A stretch of 55,743 nucleotides of DNA from Microtetraspora glauca. Lineage in GTDB: Bacteria; Actinomycetota; Actinomycetes; Streptosporangiales; Streptosporangiaceae. The first letter of the stretch is position 1. Each line of letters opens with the position of its first letter. The stretch lies in the NCBI GenBank assembly GCA_001570385.1, contig BBYL01000046.1, positions 1 through 55,743 on the forward strand, read 5' to 3'. Of the stretch, positions 7,647 through 15,574 are shown piece by piece. The notes beneath the pieces are model-generated. The model was not told the DNA's origin. It made no database searches and was given only the letters and a program-made list of their open reading frames with translations. The position numbers were made by a program, and so were the translations under genes.

Positions 7647-8786
7647 ATGCGTACCCTGATCCGTGATGTGCGAGTGTTCGACGGTGAACGGACCGTCCCG
7701 AGGGCCGACGTCCTCGTCGACGGGGACCGGATCGCCGAACCCGACGGCCGCCCCGCCGACGTGGAGGTCGACGGGTCCGGCAGGACCCTGCTTCCCGGGC
7801 TGATCGACGCGCACACCCACATCTTCGACGGCAGCCTCGCCCAGGCGCTGACCTTCGGCGTCACCACCGAGTTGGACATGTTCTGCCTGCCCGGCAACCT
7901 CGCCCGCCAGCGTGAGTTGGCCGCCCGCGACGACGAGGTGGCGGACCTGCGCAGCGCCGGGATGCTCGCCACCGCGCCGGGTGGGCACCCCAGTCAGCTG
8001 ATGGCCGGGTTCGACGCCTCGACGCTGGAAGCGTTCGGTGATGCCGTCGGCGGGTTCGACACGGTCGCGGACCCCGGGCAGGCCAAGCGGTTCGTCGAGG
8101 CGCGGCTGACCGAGGGAATCGACTACCTGAAGATCGTGGTCGACGACGGTGCGGTGCACGGCGCCCGGCTGCCGGCGCTGACGCCGCGGATCGTGGCCGC
8201 GCTGGTCGAGGCCGCCCACGCCAACGGGCTGACCACCATCGCCCACGCGATCACCGTGCGGGAGGCCACGCTCGCGCTGGACGCCGGCATCGACGGCCTG
8301 GCCCACGTGTACGCCGACGCCGGGCCCGACGACCCGGCCGGGCACGAGCTCGCCGCCCGGATCGCGGCGCAGGGCGTGTTCGTGGTCACCACGTTGGCGT
8401 ACTTCGAGGCGATCAGCGGGCAGGCGGAAGCGGCGGACCACGCGCTGCCCGGCTGCGCCGACAACGCCGTACACGCCGCCCGGACCCTGCACCGAGCCGG
8501 AGTACCGCTGCTGGCCGGCACCGATGCCAACCCGTTCGCCCCCGTACACGGCGCCGCCATGCACCGCGAACTCGCCCTGCTCACCGAAGCCGGGCTCAGC
8601 GACGAGGAGGCGCTCGCCGCGGCCACCAGCGTGCCCGCCCGCCACTTCGGGCTGGCCGACCGCGGCCACGTCGCCCCCGGACGACGCGCCGACCTTCTGC
8701 TCGTCGACGGCGACCCGACCCGCGACATCACCGCCATCGCCGCGATCGCCGAGGTGTGGCGCCGCGGCGTCCGCCAACGCCGCTAG
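7647..8786 (+). CDS. Metal-dependent amidohydrolase (imidazolonepropionase-like)
   Basis: This is an amidohydrolase-superfamily enzyme of 379 residues. The metal site is complete: His56 and His58 (AHTH), Lys162 (YLKIV) as the possible carboxylated lysine, His200, His220 and Asp293 (GTDANPF). Such enzymes hydrolyse cyclic amides, dipeptides or organophosphate-like esters; the substrate cannot be deduced. AGGAGG precedes the ATG. It is transcribed away from the ECF41 sigma gene from a matching TGTCACA promoter, replacing the usual ECF41 partner. No signal peptide is seen. A strong hairpin follows the stop. Confidence 0.88.
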   Translation: MRTLIRDVRVFDGERTVPRADVLVDGDRIAEPDGRPADVEVDGSGRTLLPGLIDAHTHIFDGSLAQALTFGVTTELDMFCLPGNLARQRELAARDDEVADLRSAGMLATAPGGHPSQLMAGFDASTLEAFGDAVGGFDTVADPGQAKRFVEARLTEGIDYLKIVVDDGAVHGARLPALTPRIVAALVEAAHANGLTTIAHAITVREATLALDAGIDGLAHVYADAGPDDPAGHELAARIAAQGVFVVTTLAYFEAISGQAEAADHALPGCADNAVHAARTLHRAGVPLLAGTDANPFAPVHGAAMHRELALLTEAGLSDEEALAAATSVPARHFGLADRGHVAPGRRADLLLVDGDPTRDITAIAAIAEVWRRGVRQRR

Positions 8787-8808
8787 CCGCAGGCATGAAA
8801 CCCTGCGA

Positions 8809-8836
8809 GACCGGCCACGGGTGGCCGTGGCCGGTC
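8809..8836. terminator. Strong bidirectional hairpin between amidohydrolase and cholesterol oxidase
   Basis: A perfect 12-bp stem (GACCGGCCACGG / CCGTGGCCGGTC) with a GTGG loop lies between two convergent genes, 22 bases after the amidohydrolase stop and 17 bases from the cholesterol oxidase stop. It can serve both strands. Confidence 0.75.
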
Positions 8837-8853
8837 ATCGCGCCGGGTCGTCC

Positions 8854-10497
8854 TTACAGGTCGGTGGCGATGATCTTTTCGATGTTCCGCTCGGCGAGTG
8901 CCGTGATGGTGACGAACGGGTTGACGGTGGTGTTGCCGGGGATCAGCGAGCCGTCGATGACGTACAACCCGGGATATCCGGCGAGGCGGCCGTAGTTGTC
9001 GGTGGCCTTGTTCAGAACCGCGCCGCCGAGCGGGTGGTACGTGAGGTGGTCGCCCCAGATCTTGTAGACGCCGAAGAGGTCGGTCCGGTAGATCGTCCCC
9101 TCCTTGGCGTTGATCTTGTCGAAGATCGTCTTGGCCATGTCGATGGCCGGCTGCTTCCAGGAGGTCTGCCAGTTCAGGTCCACCGTTCCCGTGGCGGCGT
9201 TCCAGGAGAACTGGGCGCGGTGCGGATTGTTGGTGATCGACAGGTAGAACGAGGCGTACGTCTCGATCCCGGTGGGCAGTGGCGCGACCTCGGCGAAGGC
9301 GCCGCCGGCGGCCCAGTTGTCGATGCCGCCGCAGGGGATGGTCGACTGGAGCTTGCCGGTCGGGTCCCACAGGTGGTTGGCGCGGCCGCACATGACGTTG
9401 CCGTTGTCGCCCCAGCCCTTGCCGATCTCGTCGTTCAGGTCGGGCAGTACGCCGGTGGCCTTCAGCTTGACCAGGAGCTTGCTGGTGCCGACGCTGCCCG
9501 CGGCGAAGAACACCTTGTCCGCGGTCACGGTCTTGGTGGCGGTGGTGGCACCACTGGTGTCGATCTGCTCGATGACGACCGTGTAGCCGCCGCCGGCCGC
9601 CGGAGCGACCGAGGTGACCTTGTGCAGCGCCGAGACGGTGACCTTGCCGGTGGCTTTGGCCTGGGCGATGTAGGTCTTCTGCAGCGACTTCTTGCCGTAG
9701 TTGTTGCCGTAGAGGATCTCGCCGTCCAGCGCCGACTTGGTGACGGTCCCGGCCGCCTCCTGCTTCATGTAGTCCCAGTCGTACACGTCGGGCACGAAGA
9801 CGAACGGGAAGCCGGAACGCTGGGCGTGTTTGCGGCCGACCCTGGCGTACTGGTAGCAGGCGGTGGAGTCGAACCAGGCCGGGTCGACGGTGCCGACCCC
9901 GAGCCCGGCGTTGGCGCGCGGGTAGTAGACGTCGTACATCTCGTCGGGGTTCACCGACGGGAGGATGGCGGCGAAGTTCTCGCGCTTGGGGGTGACCGCC
10001 ATGCCGCCGTTGACCAGCGAACCGCCCCCGACGCCGCGGCCCTGGTAGACCGTGATGCCGCTGAACTCCTCGGCGTCCAGGACCCCGGTGTAGCGGGAGA
10101 TGTCCTTGTCGATCGGGTACCCGAGGAAGTAGTTGAGCGGCGCCTTGGTCCTGGTACGCAGCCAGTAGGACCGGTGGTCCGGCGAGAGCGTGTTACAGAA
10201 GATCTTGCCGTCGGCGCCGGGGGTGTCCCACGCCATGCCCATCTCGATCATGTGGACGTCGACGCCGGCCTGGGCGAGACGCAGGGCGGCGACGGAGCCG
10301 CCGTATCCGGTGCCGATCACCAGGGCGGGGACGTGCGCTCCGGTGGCGATCGAAGCGGTCGCGGAGGCGGCCTGTGCGTGGGCTGCGGGAGCGCGGCCGG
10401 TGAGGGCCGCGAGTCCCAAGAGAGAACCGGTTCCAGCGATGAATCCACGGCGTGAGACGCCTTTGGAATCAGAACCGGCCGACGCGCTGTCACTCAT
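8854..10497 (-). CDS. choA: Cholesterol oxidase, class I (Tat-exported GMC oxidoreductase)
   Basis: This is a secreted FAD enzyme that oxidises cholesterol or other 3-beta-hydroxysterols and isomerises the product to the 4-en-3-one, giving H2O2. The 547-residue length is close to the Streptomyces ChoA precursor. A twin-arginine signal (SRRGF, 15-19) is followed by a hydrophobic stretch and an AHA-type cleavage site near 41. The FAD motif GTGYGG is at 62-67. His488 (YHPLGG) and Asn526 (VNPF) are 38 residues apart, as are His447 and Asn485 of the Streptomyces enzyme, and Glu403 (FAEV) fits its Glu361. The ATG at 10497 is chosen because GAGGAACC lies upstream and it opens the Tat signal. Confidence 0.95.
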   Translation of the reverse strand: MSDSASAGSDSKGVSRRGFIAGTGSLLGLAALTGRAPAAHAQAASATASIATGAHVPALVIGTGYGGSVAALRLAQAGVDVHMIEMGMAWDTPGADGKIFCNTLSPDHRSYWLRTRTKAPLNYFLGYPIDKDISRYTGVLDAEEFSGITVYQGRGVGGGSLVNGGMAVTPKRENFAAILPSVNPDEMYDVYYPRANAGLGVGTVDPAWFDSTACYQYARVGRKHAQRSGFPFVFVPDVYDWDYMKQEAAGTVTKSALDGEILYGNNYGKKSLQKTYIAQAKATGKVTVSALHKVTSVAPAAGGGYTVVIEQIDTSGATTATKTVTADKVFFAAGSVGTSKLLVKLKATGVLPDLNDEIGKGWGDNGNVMCGRANHLWDPTGKLQSTIPCGGIDNWAAGGAFAEVAPLPTGIETYASFYLSITNNPHRAQFSWNAATGTVDLNWQTSWKQPAIDMAKTIFDKINAKEGTIYRTDLFGVYKIWGDHLTYHPLGGAVLNKATDNYGRLAGYPGLYVIDGSLIPGNTTVNPFVTITALAERNIEKIIATDL

Positions 10498-10523
10498 GCG
10501 AGGTTCCTCACTCTCAACCAAAG

Positions 10524-10537
10524 GAGAACGGGTTCTA
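10524..10537. promoter_or_regulatory. KstR-like TetR operator upstream of choA
   Basis: The 14-mer GAGAACGGGTTCTA lies 27 bases before the choA start. It fits TNNAACNNGTTNNA, the KstR motif as I recall it, at 7 of 8 fixed positions, and forms AGAAC/GTTCT arms. Confidence 0.5.
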
Positions 10538-10594
10538 CATATCGGGTTGCGCCTTGGGGGATGGGTGACGTGTGTCCGGAGTGCCGCGGGTCGT

Positions 10595-11095
10595 CTACCG
10601 CCTGTCCGAGGGAGAGCGACCGCTGGGCAGCATGCACACGGTGTCGAGGCCCAGCACGTGGTTGAGCCGGCCGAACGCAAGCCAGGAGCCGATGCACATG
10701 CTCAGCTCCACGATCTCGACCTGGCTGTAGTGCGCGGTCATCCGCGTCCAGAACTCGTCGTCGAGGTTGTGGTGGTCCAGGGCGTACCGCTCGGCGTACT
10801 CGGCGGCCAGCCGGGTGCGGTCGTCGAAGGCGTCGGTGGTGCGCCACCGGGTCACCGCGTCGGCGAACTCCTCCTCGACCTTCTGCCCGTCCCGTTCCGT
10901 CCGCCAGTCGAGGCAGAAGACGCACCCGTTGATCTGCGCGATCCGCAGCCGCGCGGCCTCGAACTCGCGGAGCCCGAGGGTCGTGTGGGCGTACACCGCC
11001 AGCGAGAGTTTCGAGGCGGCGACCCCGATGCCGGGGACCATCTCGCCCCACACGTACTCGATCGCGTCCCTTCCGTCCGGGATGTCGATTCTCAT
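10595..11095 (-). CDS. Carboxymuconolactone decarboxylase / AhpD-like protein
   Basis: This 166-residue protein belongs to the CMD/AhpD family. The paired redox cysteines are Cys58 and Cys61 (NGCVFCLDWR), the pattern of thiol peroxidase-type members, and the helical pattern around RIAQINGC is typical. Its start overlaps the stop of the preceding DapB-fold gene by four bases, so the two are co-translated. A role in removing peroxide made by cholesterol oxidase is possible but is only inferred from the neighbourhood; many CMD proteins have no known substrate. Confidence 0.85.
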   Translation of the reverse strand: MRIDIPDGRDAIEYVWGEMVPGIGVAASKLSLAVYAHTTLGLREFEAARLRIAQINGCVFCLDWRTERDGQKVEEEFADAVTRWRTTDAFDDRTRLAAEYAERYALDHHNLDDEFWTRMTAHYSQVEIVELSMCIGSWLAFGRLNHVLGLDTVCMLPSGRSPSDRR

Positions 11096-12171
11096 GATCG
11101 TTTCCTTCCGAGCCTGCCGACCGCGGGGCGCAGCGGGACGTCGAGCGCGTCGTAGAGTCCGGGCTCGGCCGCCACGAGCCAGTCGACGGCGCTCACCAGC
11201 CGGCCGACCGCGGTGGCGTTCCCGCCCGCGGACCGGTTGCCGCCCTCGTCGGTGGCCTCGACCGTGACCTCGATGCGCGGGCGGCCCTCGATGATCACCC
11301 GATGCGCGCCCTCGCCGTCGGGCGGCGTCGGCCAGTCCGGCGCGCAGGACGGGTGGATGCGGGTGACGTGCTCGATGACGATGCGCGGCTCGCCCTCGAC
11401 GATGCCCTGCACCTCGAACCGGACCGCGCCCTGGGTGCCGGCCTCGAAATCGCCCATCGTCGCGGTGCTCACCGTGGCGGCGAGCGGGCGCCGATCCAGC
11501 GTCTCCCGGATCTCGTCGAGTTCGACGCCGAGAGCCCTCGCCATCAGTCGTACCTGGCCGCCCCACACCATGGTCGGGACCGTCGGCGCGATCATCGGCG
11601 GCTCGTAGTCCATCGGCTGGCCCATGCCGACCAGGTAGCGGACCGAGTCGGGCTGGTCGTAGGTGGAGTAGTCGAAGATCTCCTGGCAGCGGACCACGTC
11701 CACGGTGGTGCCGAGTCCGCTGATCAGCAGTGGCAGCGCGTCGTTGCCCCAGCCGGGGTCGACGCCGGAGACGAACAGCGAGCCGCCCCCGTCGGCGATG
11801 GCGGCCAGCACCGGTTCCCGCAGCTCCGGCGGGGCGTTTCGCTGGTCGTAGAGCGCGTACAGCGAGGGTGTGACGACGACGGCTCCGGCTCGGATCGCCC
11901 TGACGATGTCGGCGAGGGCCTCGTCGGGGCGGATGTCGCCGGACGCCGCGTAGACCACGGCGCGGGGGCCGGTGGCCAGAACCGCGTCGATGTCGTCCGT
12001 CGCCGCGACGCCCAGACGGTGGTCGAGCCCGCCGAGATCGCCCGCGTCGCGGCCGACCTTGGCGGGATCGTGGACGAGGACGGCCGTGAGTTCCAGTGCC
12101 GGATGGGCCTCGACGGCACGGATGGCCGCGCGGCCCACGTTGCCGGTACCCCAGACAATTGTGGACACCAT
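11092..12171 (-). CDS. DapB-fold NAD(P)-dependent dehydrogenase (dihydrodipicolinate reductase-like)
   Basis: This is a 359-residue Rossmann-fold protein opening with WGTGNVGRAAIRA (about 7-19), followed by a C-terminal domain of the 2,4-diaminopentanoate-dehydrogenase/DapB-like family common in mycobacteria and other actinobacteria. The substrate is unknown. True DapB is shorter (about 250 residues) and would lie in a lysine context, so biosynthesis is unlikely. The ATG at 12171 sits right behind a CCTCC stretch and downstream of a 14-bp palindrome. It overlaps the CMD-like gene by four bases, and both seem to belong to a steroid-type group. Confidence 0.82.
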   Translation of the reverse strand: MVSTIVWGTGNVGRAAIRAVEAHPALELTAVLVHDPAKVGRDAGDLGGLDHRLGVAATDDIDAVLATGPRAVVYAASGDIRPDEALADIVRAIRAGAVVVTPSLYALYDQRNAPPELREPVLAAIADGGGSLFVSGVDPGWGNDALPLLISGLGTTVDVVRCQEIFDYSTYDQPDSVRYLVGMGQPMDYEPPMIAPTVPTMVWGGQVRLMARALGVELDEIRETLDRRPLAATVSTATMGDFEAGTQGAVRFEVQGIVEGEPRIVIEHVTRIHPSCAPDWPTPPDGEGAHRVIIEGRPRIEVTVEATDEGGNRSAGGNATAVGRLVSAVDWLVAAEPGLYDALDVPLRPAVGRLGRKRS

Positions 12172-12182
12172 GGGCGGAGGGT

Positions 12183-12196
12183 AACAAGCGCTTGTT
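12183..12196. promoter_or_regulatory. KstR2-like TetR operator (perfect 14-bp palindrome)
   Basis: AACAAGCGCTTGTT is a perfect palindrome 11 bases before the DapB-fold gene. It matches every fixed position of the KstR2 motif AnCAAGnnCTTGnT as I recall it. KstR2 controls degradation of the steroid C and D rings in mycobacteria and rhodococci. The regulator is not encoded in this window. Confidence 0.65.
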
Positions 12197-12388
12197 CAAC
12201 TGTATAGGGCCCCCGCTCGCCCCCTGGCGTACCGCTTCCGGGCCCTGCGGCGGGTGGCGACAACGGGTGTCGAACGGCGGTGACGCGGGCGCGATCCGTT
12301 CCCGGGCAGCACGAACTCCGCGCCTGTACGGCGACGCCGTCCGCGCAGGTCACCGGGCCTGCCCGGTTCCTCCCGACTCGCGGGCGCC

Positions 12389-12411
12389 CCGCCGGGGGAG
12401 GGGTCCGGCGG
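12389..12411. terminator. Candidate terminator of the ketosteroid-isomerase-like gene
   Basis: A perfect 7-bp stem (CCGCCGG / CCGGCGG) with a 9-nt loop lies 28 bases beyond the stop of the minus-strand gene ending at 12439. A second small hairpin (CCGGGC-CT-GCCCGG) lies at 12354-12367. Confidence 0.4.
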
Positions 12412-12438
12412 CGCTGCCCCGCGAGGTGCCCGCTGTGT

Positions 12439-12933
12439 CTACTCGTCCGACCGGACGCCCTCCCGCGCCGGAGCGACCTGATGTGCCTCCGGGGCGGTCA
12501 GGGTGGCCATCGCGCGATCCGGTTCCCAGTGGGCGCGGAGCGAGGTGATCGCACCCGCGTCGTCGACGGTGTAAATGATCACGCAGTCGACCGTCATGGT
12601 CGTGCCGCCGTCCAGCGTCATGGTGATGGAGGCGACGTTGGCGCAGGACGGCCCGTTGGCGAAGGAGTCCCTGACGTGGAAGTGGAACTCCCGCACCGAG
12701 CCGACATGGGCATCCCAGAACGTCGCGATCTCGTCGTGCCCGCGGTGCCCCTTTCCCTCGGGATCGAGCATCGAGGGGCCGACGGGATCCTCCACGAGAG
12801 CGTCCGGGGCGAACAGGCTCAGCCACTCCGCCCTGCGTCCGGCGGTGACCGCGCCCATGGACGCCCACGACGCCCGGCGCGCGGCGTGGTCGCCGTCCGG
12901 CGCCTCCCAGGTGACAGCGGGGGAATCGATCAT
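12439..12933 (-). CDS. Ketosteroid-isomerase-like SnoaL/NTF2-fold protein
   Basis: This 164-residue protein resembles steroid delta-5-3-ketoisomerases. VEDPVG surrounds Asp49, the equivalent of the catalytic Asp38 of the Comamonas enzyme, and Asp116 (MTVDCVII) fits the oxyanion-hole Asp99. By the same alignment the oxyanion tyrosine (Tyr14) is replaced by Ser25, so the activity may be weak or different. The neighbours (cholesterol oxidase, LLM oxidoreductase) support a steroid role. The ATG lies 31 bases after the LLM stop. No clear Shine-Dalgarno sequence is visible, and a KstR-like site fills the gap. Confidence 0.75.
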   Translation of the reverse strand: MIDSPAVTWEAPDGDHAARRASWASMGAVTAGRRAEWLSLFAPDALVEDPVGPSMLDPEGKGHRGHDEIATFWDAHVGSVREFHFHVRDSFANGPSCANVASITMTLDGGTTMTVDCVIIYTVDDAGAITSLRAHWEPDRAMATLTAPEAHQVAPAREGVRSDE

Positions 12934-12941
12934 ATTTGAAC

Positions 12942-12955
12942 TGTAACCTGTTCTT
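12942..12955. promoter_or_regulatory. KstR-like TetR operator upstream of the isomerase-like gene
   Basis: TGTAACCTGTTCTT lies in the 31-bp gap between the LLM oxidoreductase and the isomerase-like gene. It fits TNNAACNNGTTNNA at 7 of 8 fixed positions (last base T instead of A). Confidence 0.4.
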
Positions 12956-12964
12956 GTTTCTGGG

Positions 12965-13843
12965 TTAAGGGGTGACTTTGGAGATCACCGACTCGGCGAA
13001 GCGCTCAAGGTGCTCGATCTTCTTGGCCAGTGGTTCGGTGTCCGGACCCTTGATGTACGGAGCGCGGAAACCGACGATCACGTCGGTGACGCCCTTGTCG
13101 GCCAGTCGTCGCACCCCGTCCACGGTGTACGCGTCGAAGGAGATCACGTGGACCTCGAAGGGCCGGTCGGCCGTGCCCTCCTCGGCGCGCAGGGCGGCCA
13201 GCCTGGTCAGCAGCGCGTCCAACTCGGCGGCGTCGCCTCCGCCGTGCATCCAGCCGTCGCCGAGTCGGGCGGCCCGGCGCAGCGCCGCGTCGCTGTGCCC
13301 GCCGACCAGGATCGGGATCGGCTCGGTGGGGGCGGGAGACATCTTCACCGGCGGCAGGTCGTAGAACTCGCCGTGGTACTCGAAGTAGTCGCCGCTGGTC
13401 AGACCGCGGACCACCTCGATCGCCTCGTCCATCCGCCTGCCGCGCCGCGACCACGGCACCCCCATCAGCGCGAAGTCCTCGGGCCACGGGCTGAGCCCGA
13501 CGCCCAGGCTTAGCCGGTTGCCGGTCAGGTAGGCGATCGAGCTCGCCTGCTTGGCGACCAGCGCCGGCGGCCGGACCGGCAGCTTGAGCACGAACGGCGT
13601 GAACCGGATCGTCGAGGTCGCCGCTCCCATGGCCGCGACCAGGATGAACGTCTCGATGAAGCTCTTGTCCTCCAGGAACTCCCGGCCGCCGTCCGCGGTG
13701 TACGGATAGCTCGTGGCGGACTCCTTCGGGTAGGCGAGAGAGTCCGCCACGCTCATGCTCGCGTACCCGGCGGCCTCGGCGGCCTGGGCCAGCGGGAGGT
13801 AGTACGACGGATCGGTCATGGCCTCGGCATAGGTGAAGCGCAT
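12965..13843 (-). CDS. LLM-class (probably F420-dependent) oxidoreductase
   Basis: This is a luciferase-like TIM-barrel oxidoreductase of 292 residues. The N terminus (MRFTYAEAM), the LGVGLSPWPEDF region and the PILVGGHSDAALRRAARLGDGW block are typical of actinobacterial F420-dependent LLM enzymes. The ATG at 13843 is chosen because the family start aligns there; an upstream in-frame ATG (MEPVLLRSAS) would put a palindromic operator inside the coding region. It is the first gene of the steroid-type group and is followed after 31 bases by the isomerase-like gene. The substrate is unknown. Confidence 0.83.
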   Translation of the reverse strand: MRFTYAEAMTDPSYYLPLAQAAEAAGYASMSVADSLAYPKESATSYPYTADGGREFLEDKSFIETFILVAAMGAATSTIRFTPFVLKLPVRPPALVAKQASSIAYLTGNRLSLGVGLSPWPEDFALMGVPWSRRGRRMDEAIEVVRGLTSGDYFEYHGEFYDLPPVKMSPAPTEPIPILVGGHSDAALRRAARLGDGWMHGGGDAAELDALLTRLAALRAEEGTADRPFEVHVISFDAYTVDGVRRLADKGVTDVIVGFRAPYIKGPDTEPLAKKIEHLERFAESVISKVTP

Positions 13844-13858
13844 GGAAGCCGAGCGTAA

Positions 13859-13872
13859 TAGAACCGGTTCCA
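13859..13872. promoter_or_regulatory. KstR-like TetR operator upstream of the LLM oxidoreductase gene
   Basis: TAGAACCGGTTCCA matches all 8 fixed positions of TNNAACNNGTTNNA, with a perfect GAACCGGTTC core palindrome. It lies 15 bases before the chosen start, at the head of the steroid-type gene group. Confidence 0.6.
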
Positions 13873-13914
13873 TTTTAGAAGCTCGGAGTGCCGGAAAGCC
13901 GCCGCGACGCGTCG

Positions 13915-15543
13915 TCAGAAGGCCGGAGCGGTGTGGACCGGGCGGCCCTCGACGTAGGTGGCCAGCACCGACGTCTCGGCGATCTCGCCCGCCGGGATCG
14001 AGAAGGGATCGCGGTCGGCGACCACCAGGTCGGCGAGCTTGCCCTCCTCGATCGTTCCGGTCCGGGTGTCCAGGTGGTTCACCCGCGCGGTGCCGATCGT
14101 GTAGGCGGCCAACGCGGCCGTCAGGCTCAGGCGCTGCTCCGGCAGGAACACCTCCGCGCCCTCGCCAGGAGGCGTGCGGTTGACCGCGACGTGGATGCCG
14201 AGGAACGGGTCGGGACTGCTGACCGGCCAGTCGCTGCCCGCCGCGAGCGAAGCGCCCGCGCGGGCCAGATCCCCGAAGGGGTACTGCCAGCCCGCCCGTT
14301 CCGGGCCGAGGAACGGAATGGTCAGCTCGTCCATCTGCGGCTCGTGCGCCGCCCACAGCGGCTGCAGGTTCGCGGTGATCCCGAGGGCGGCGAACCGCGG
14401 CACGTCGTCAGGATGCACGACCTGCAGGTGGGCGATGTGGTGGCGGTTGTCGTTCACGCCGCCCGCGGCCCGCGCCGCCTCGAACGCGTCCAGCGCCTCG
14501 CGGGCCGCCCGGTCACCGACCGCGTGCACGTGAATCTGGAAACCCTCGGCGTCCAGGCGGGTGACGTACGCGCGCAGCGCCGACGGGTCGACGAAGCTGA
14601 GCCCCTGGTTACCGGTCCCGCAGCCGCAGCCGTCCAGATAGCTGGAGGTCATCGCGGCGGTGAAGTTCTCCGCCACACCGTCCTGCATGATCTTGACGCT
14701 GGAGGCGCGGAACCGGCCCGCGCCGCACCTGCGCCCGAGCAACTCGGGGATCTGGTCCTCACCCCTTTCGCGGTCCCACCAGAGCGCGCCGACCACCCGG
14801 GCGGTGAGCAGCCCCGACTCGGCCGCCGCCAGGTACGCCCGCTGGACCTTCTCGTCGACCATCGCGTCCTGCCAGGCGGTGACGCCGGCCGAGTGCAGCC
14901 GCCGCTGGCCGGCCTGGAGGGCGCGCAGCATCATGTCCGCGGTCGCCTCGGGGACGTGCCGGCCGACCAGGGCGGACGCGCCTTCGTGGAGCGTGCCCTG
15001 CGGGCTGCCGTCGGCCTCTCTTTCGATGCGCCCGTCGACCGGGTCCGGAGTGCCCGCGTCGATGCCGCACAGCTCCAGGGCCCTGGTGTTGACCCAGGCT
15101 CCGTGACCGTCCCGGTTGATCAGGTGGACGGGCCGGTCGGGGACCACCGCGTCCAGCAGGTGCCTGCTCGGCGTCCCGCCGGGGAACCACTCCATGGACC
15201 AGCCGCCTCCGCTGATCCATTCCGTGCCGGGGTTCGCCTCCGCGTACGCGCGGACGGCGGCGACCGCCTCGCCGGCGTCGCCGGCGTCGTGCAGGTCGCA
15301 CCTGATCATGGTGAGGCCGGCGAGGACCGGATGGACGTGGGCGTCCTGGAAGCCGGGCAACAGGGCTCGGCCGACCAGGTCGACGACCTCGGTGGCCGCG
15401 CCGATCAGCGGCCGGACGTCCGGGTCCTCGCCGACGGCGACGATCCGGCCGTCGCGGACGGCGACCGCCGTGGCCGTGGCGCGGGACGGTCCGAGCATGT
15501 GCACCGGACCTCCGCGGAAGACGAGGTCGGCGGGGGTGGTCAT
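13915..15543 (-). CDS. Amidohydrolase family 3 (YtcJ-like) enzyme
   Basis: This is a 542-residue metal-dependent amidohydrolase of the YtcJ/N-acyl-D-amino-acid-deacylase-like type. DAHVHP gives His69 and His71, and downstream histidines (HVHAVGD, HIAHLQ) and GSDWPV complete the metal site. Such enzymes cleave formamide or amide bonds; the substrate is unknown. The ATG at 15543 has AAGGAG eight bases upstream. It is the last gene of the peptide-transporter operon, lying 31 bases after an amidase, which suggests stepwise hydrolysis of the imported compound. Confidence 0.87.
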   Translation of the reverse strand: MTTPADLVFRGGPVHMLGPSRATATAVAVRDGRIVAVGEDPDVRPLIGAATEVVDLVGRALLPGFQDAHVHPVLAGLTMIRCDLHDAGDAGEAVAAVRAYAEANPGTEWISGGGWSMEWFPGGTPSRHLLDAVVPDRPVHLINRDGHGAWVNTRALELCGIDAGTPDPVDGRIEREADGSPQGTLHEGASALVGRHVPEATADMMLRALQAGQRRLHSAGVTAWQDAMVDEKVQRAYLAAAESGLLTARVVGALWWDRERGEDQIPELLGRRCGAGRFRASSVKIMQDGVAENFTAAMTSSYLDGCGCGTGNQGLSFVDPSALRAYVTRLDAEGFQIHVHAVGDRAAREALDAFEAARAAGGVNDNRHHIAHLQVVHPDDVPRFAALGITANLQPLWAAHEPQMDELTIPFLGPERAGWQYPFGDLARAGASLAAGSDWPVSSPDPFLGIHVAVNRTPPGEGAEVFLPEQRLSLTAALAAYTIGTARVNHLDTRTGTIEEGKLADLVVADRDPFSIPAGEIAETSVLATYVEGRPVHTAPAF

Positions 15544-15574
15544 GCGACATTCTCCTTGGGATGAGAGCAGAGGA

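Noticed and set aside
8524..10455. 643-residue plus-strand frame opposite cholesterol oxidase
   Set aside because: It is an antisense shadow: composition is Gly/Val/Asp/Arg-biased and the minus strand encodes a full-length choA with all catalytic residues.
12096..12939. Plus-strand frames across the 12172-12438 gap and the isomerase-like gene
   Set aside because: They are Arg/Pro-rich with no domains and no ribosome-binding sites, and they overlap a minus-strand gene with clear KSI-type motifs.
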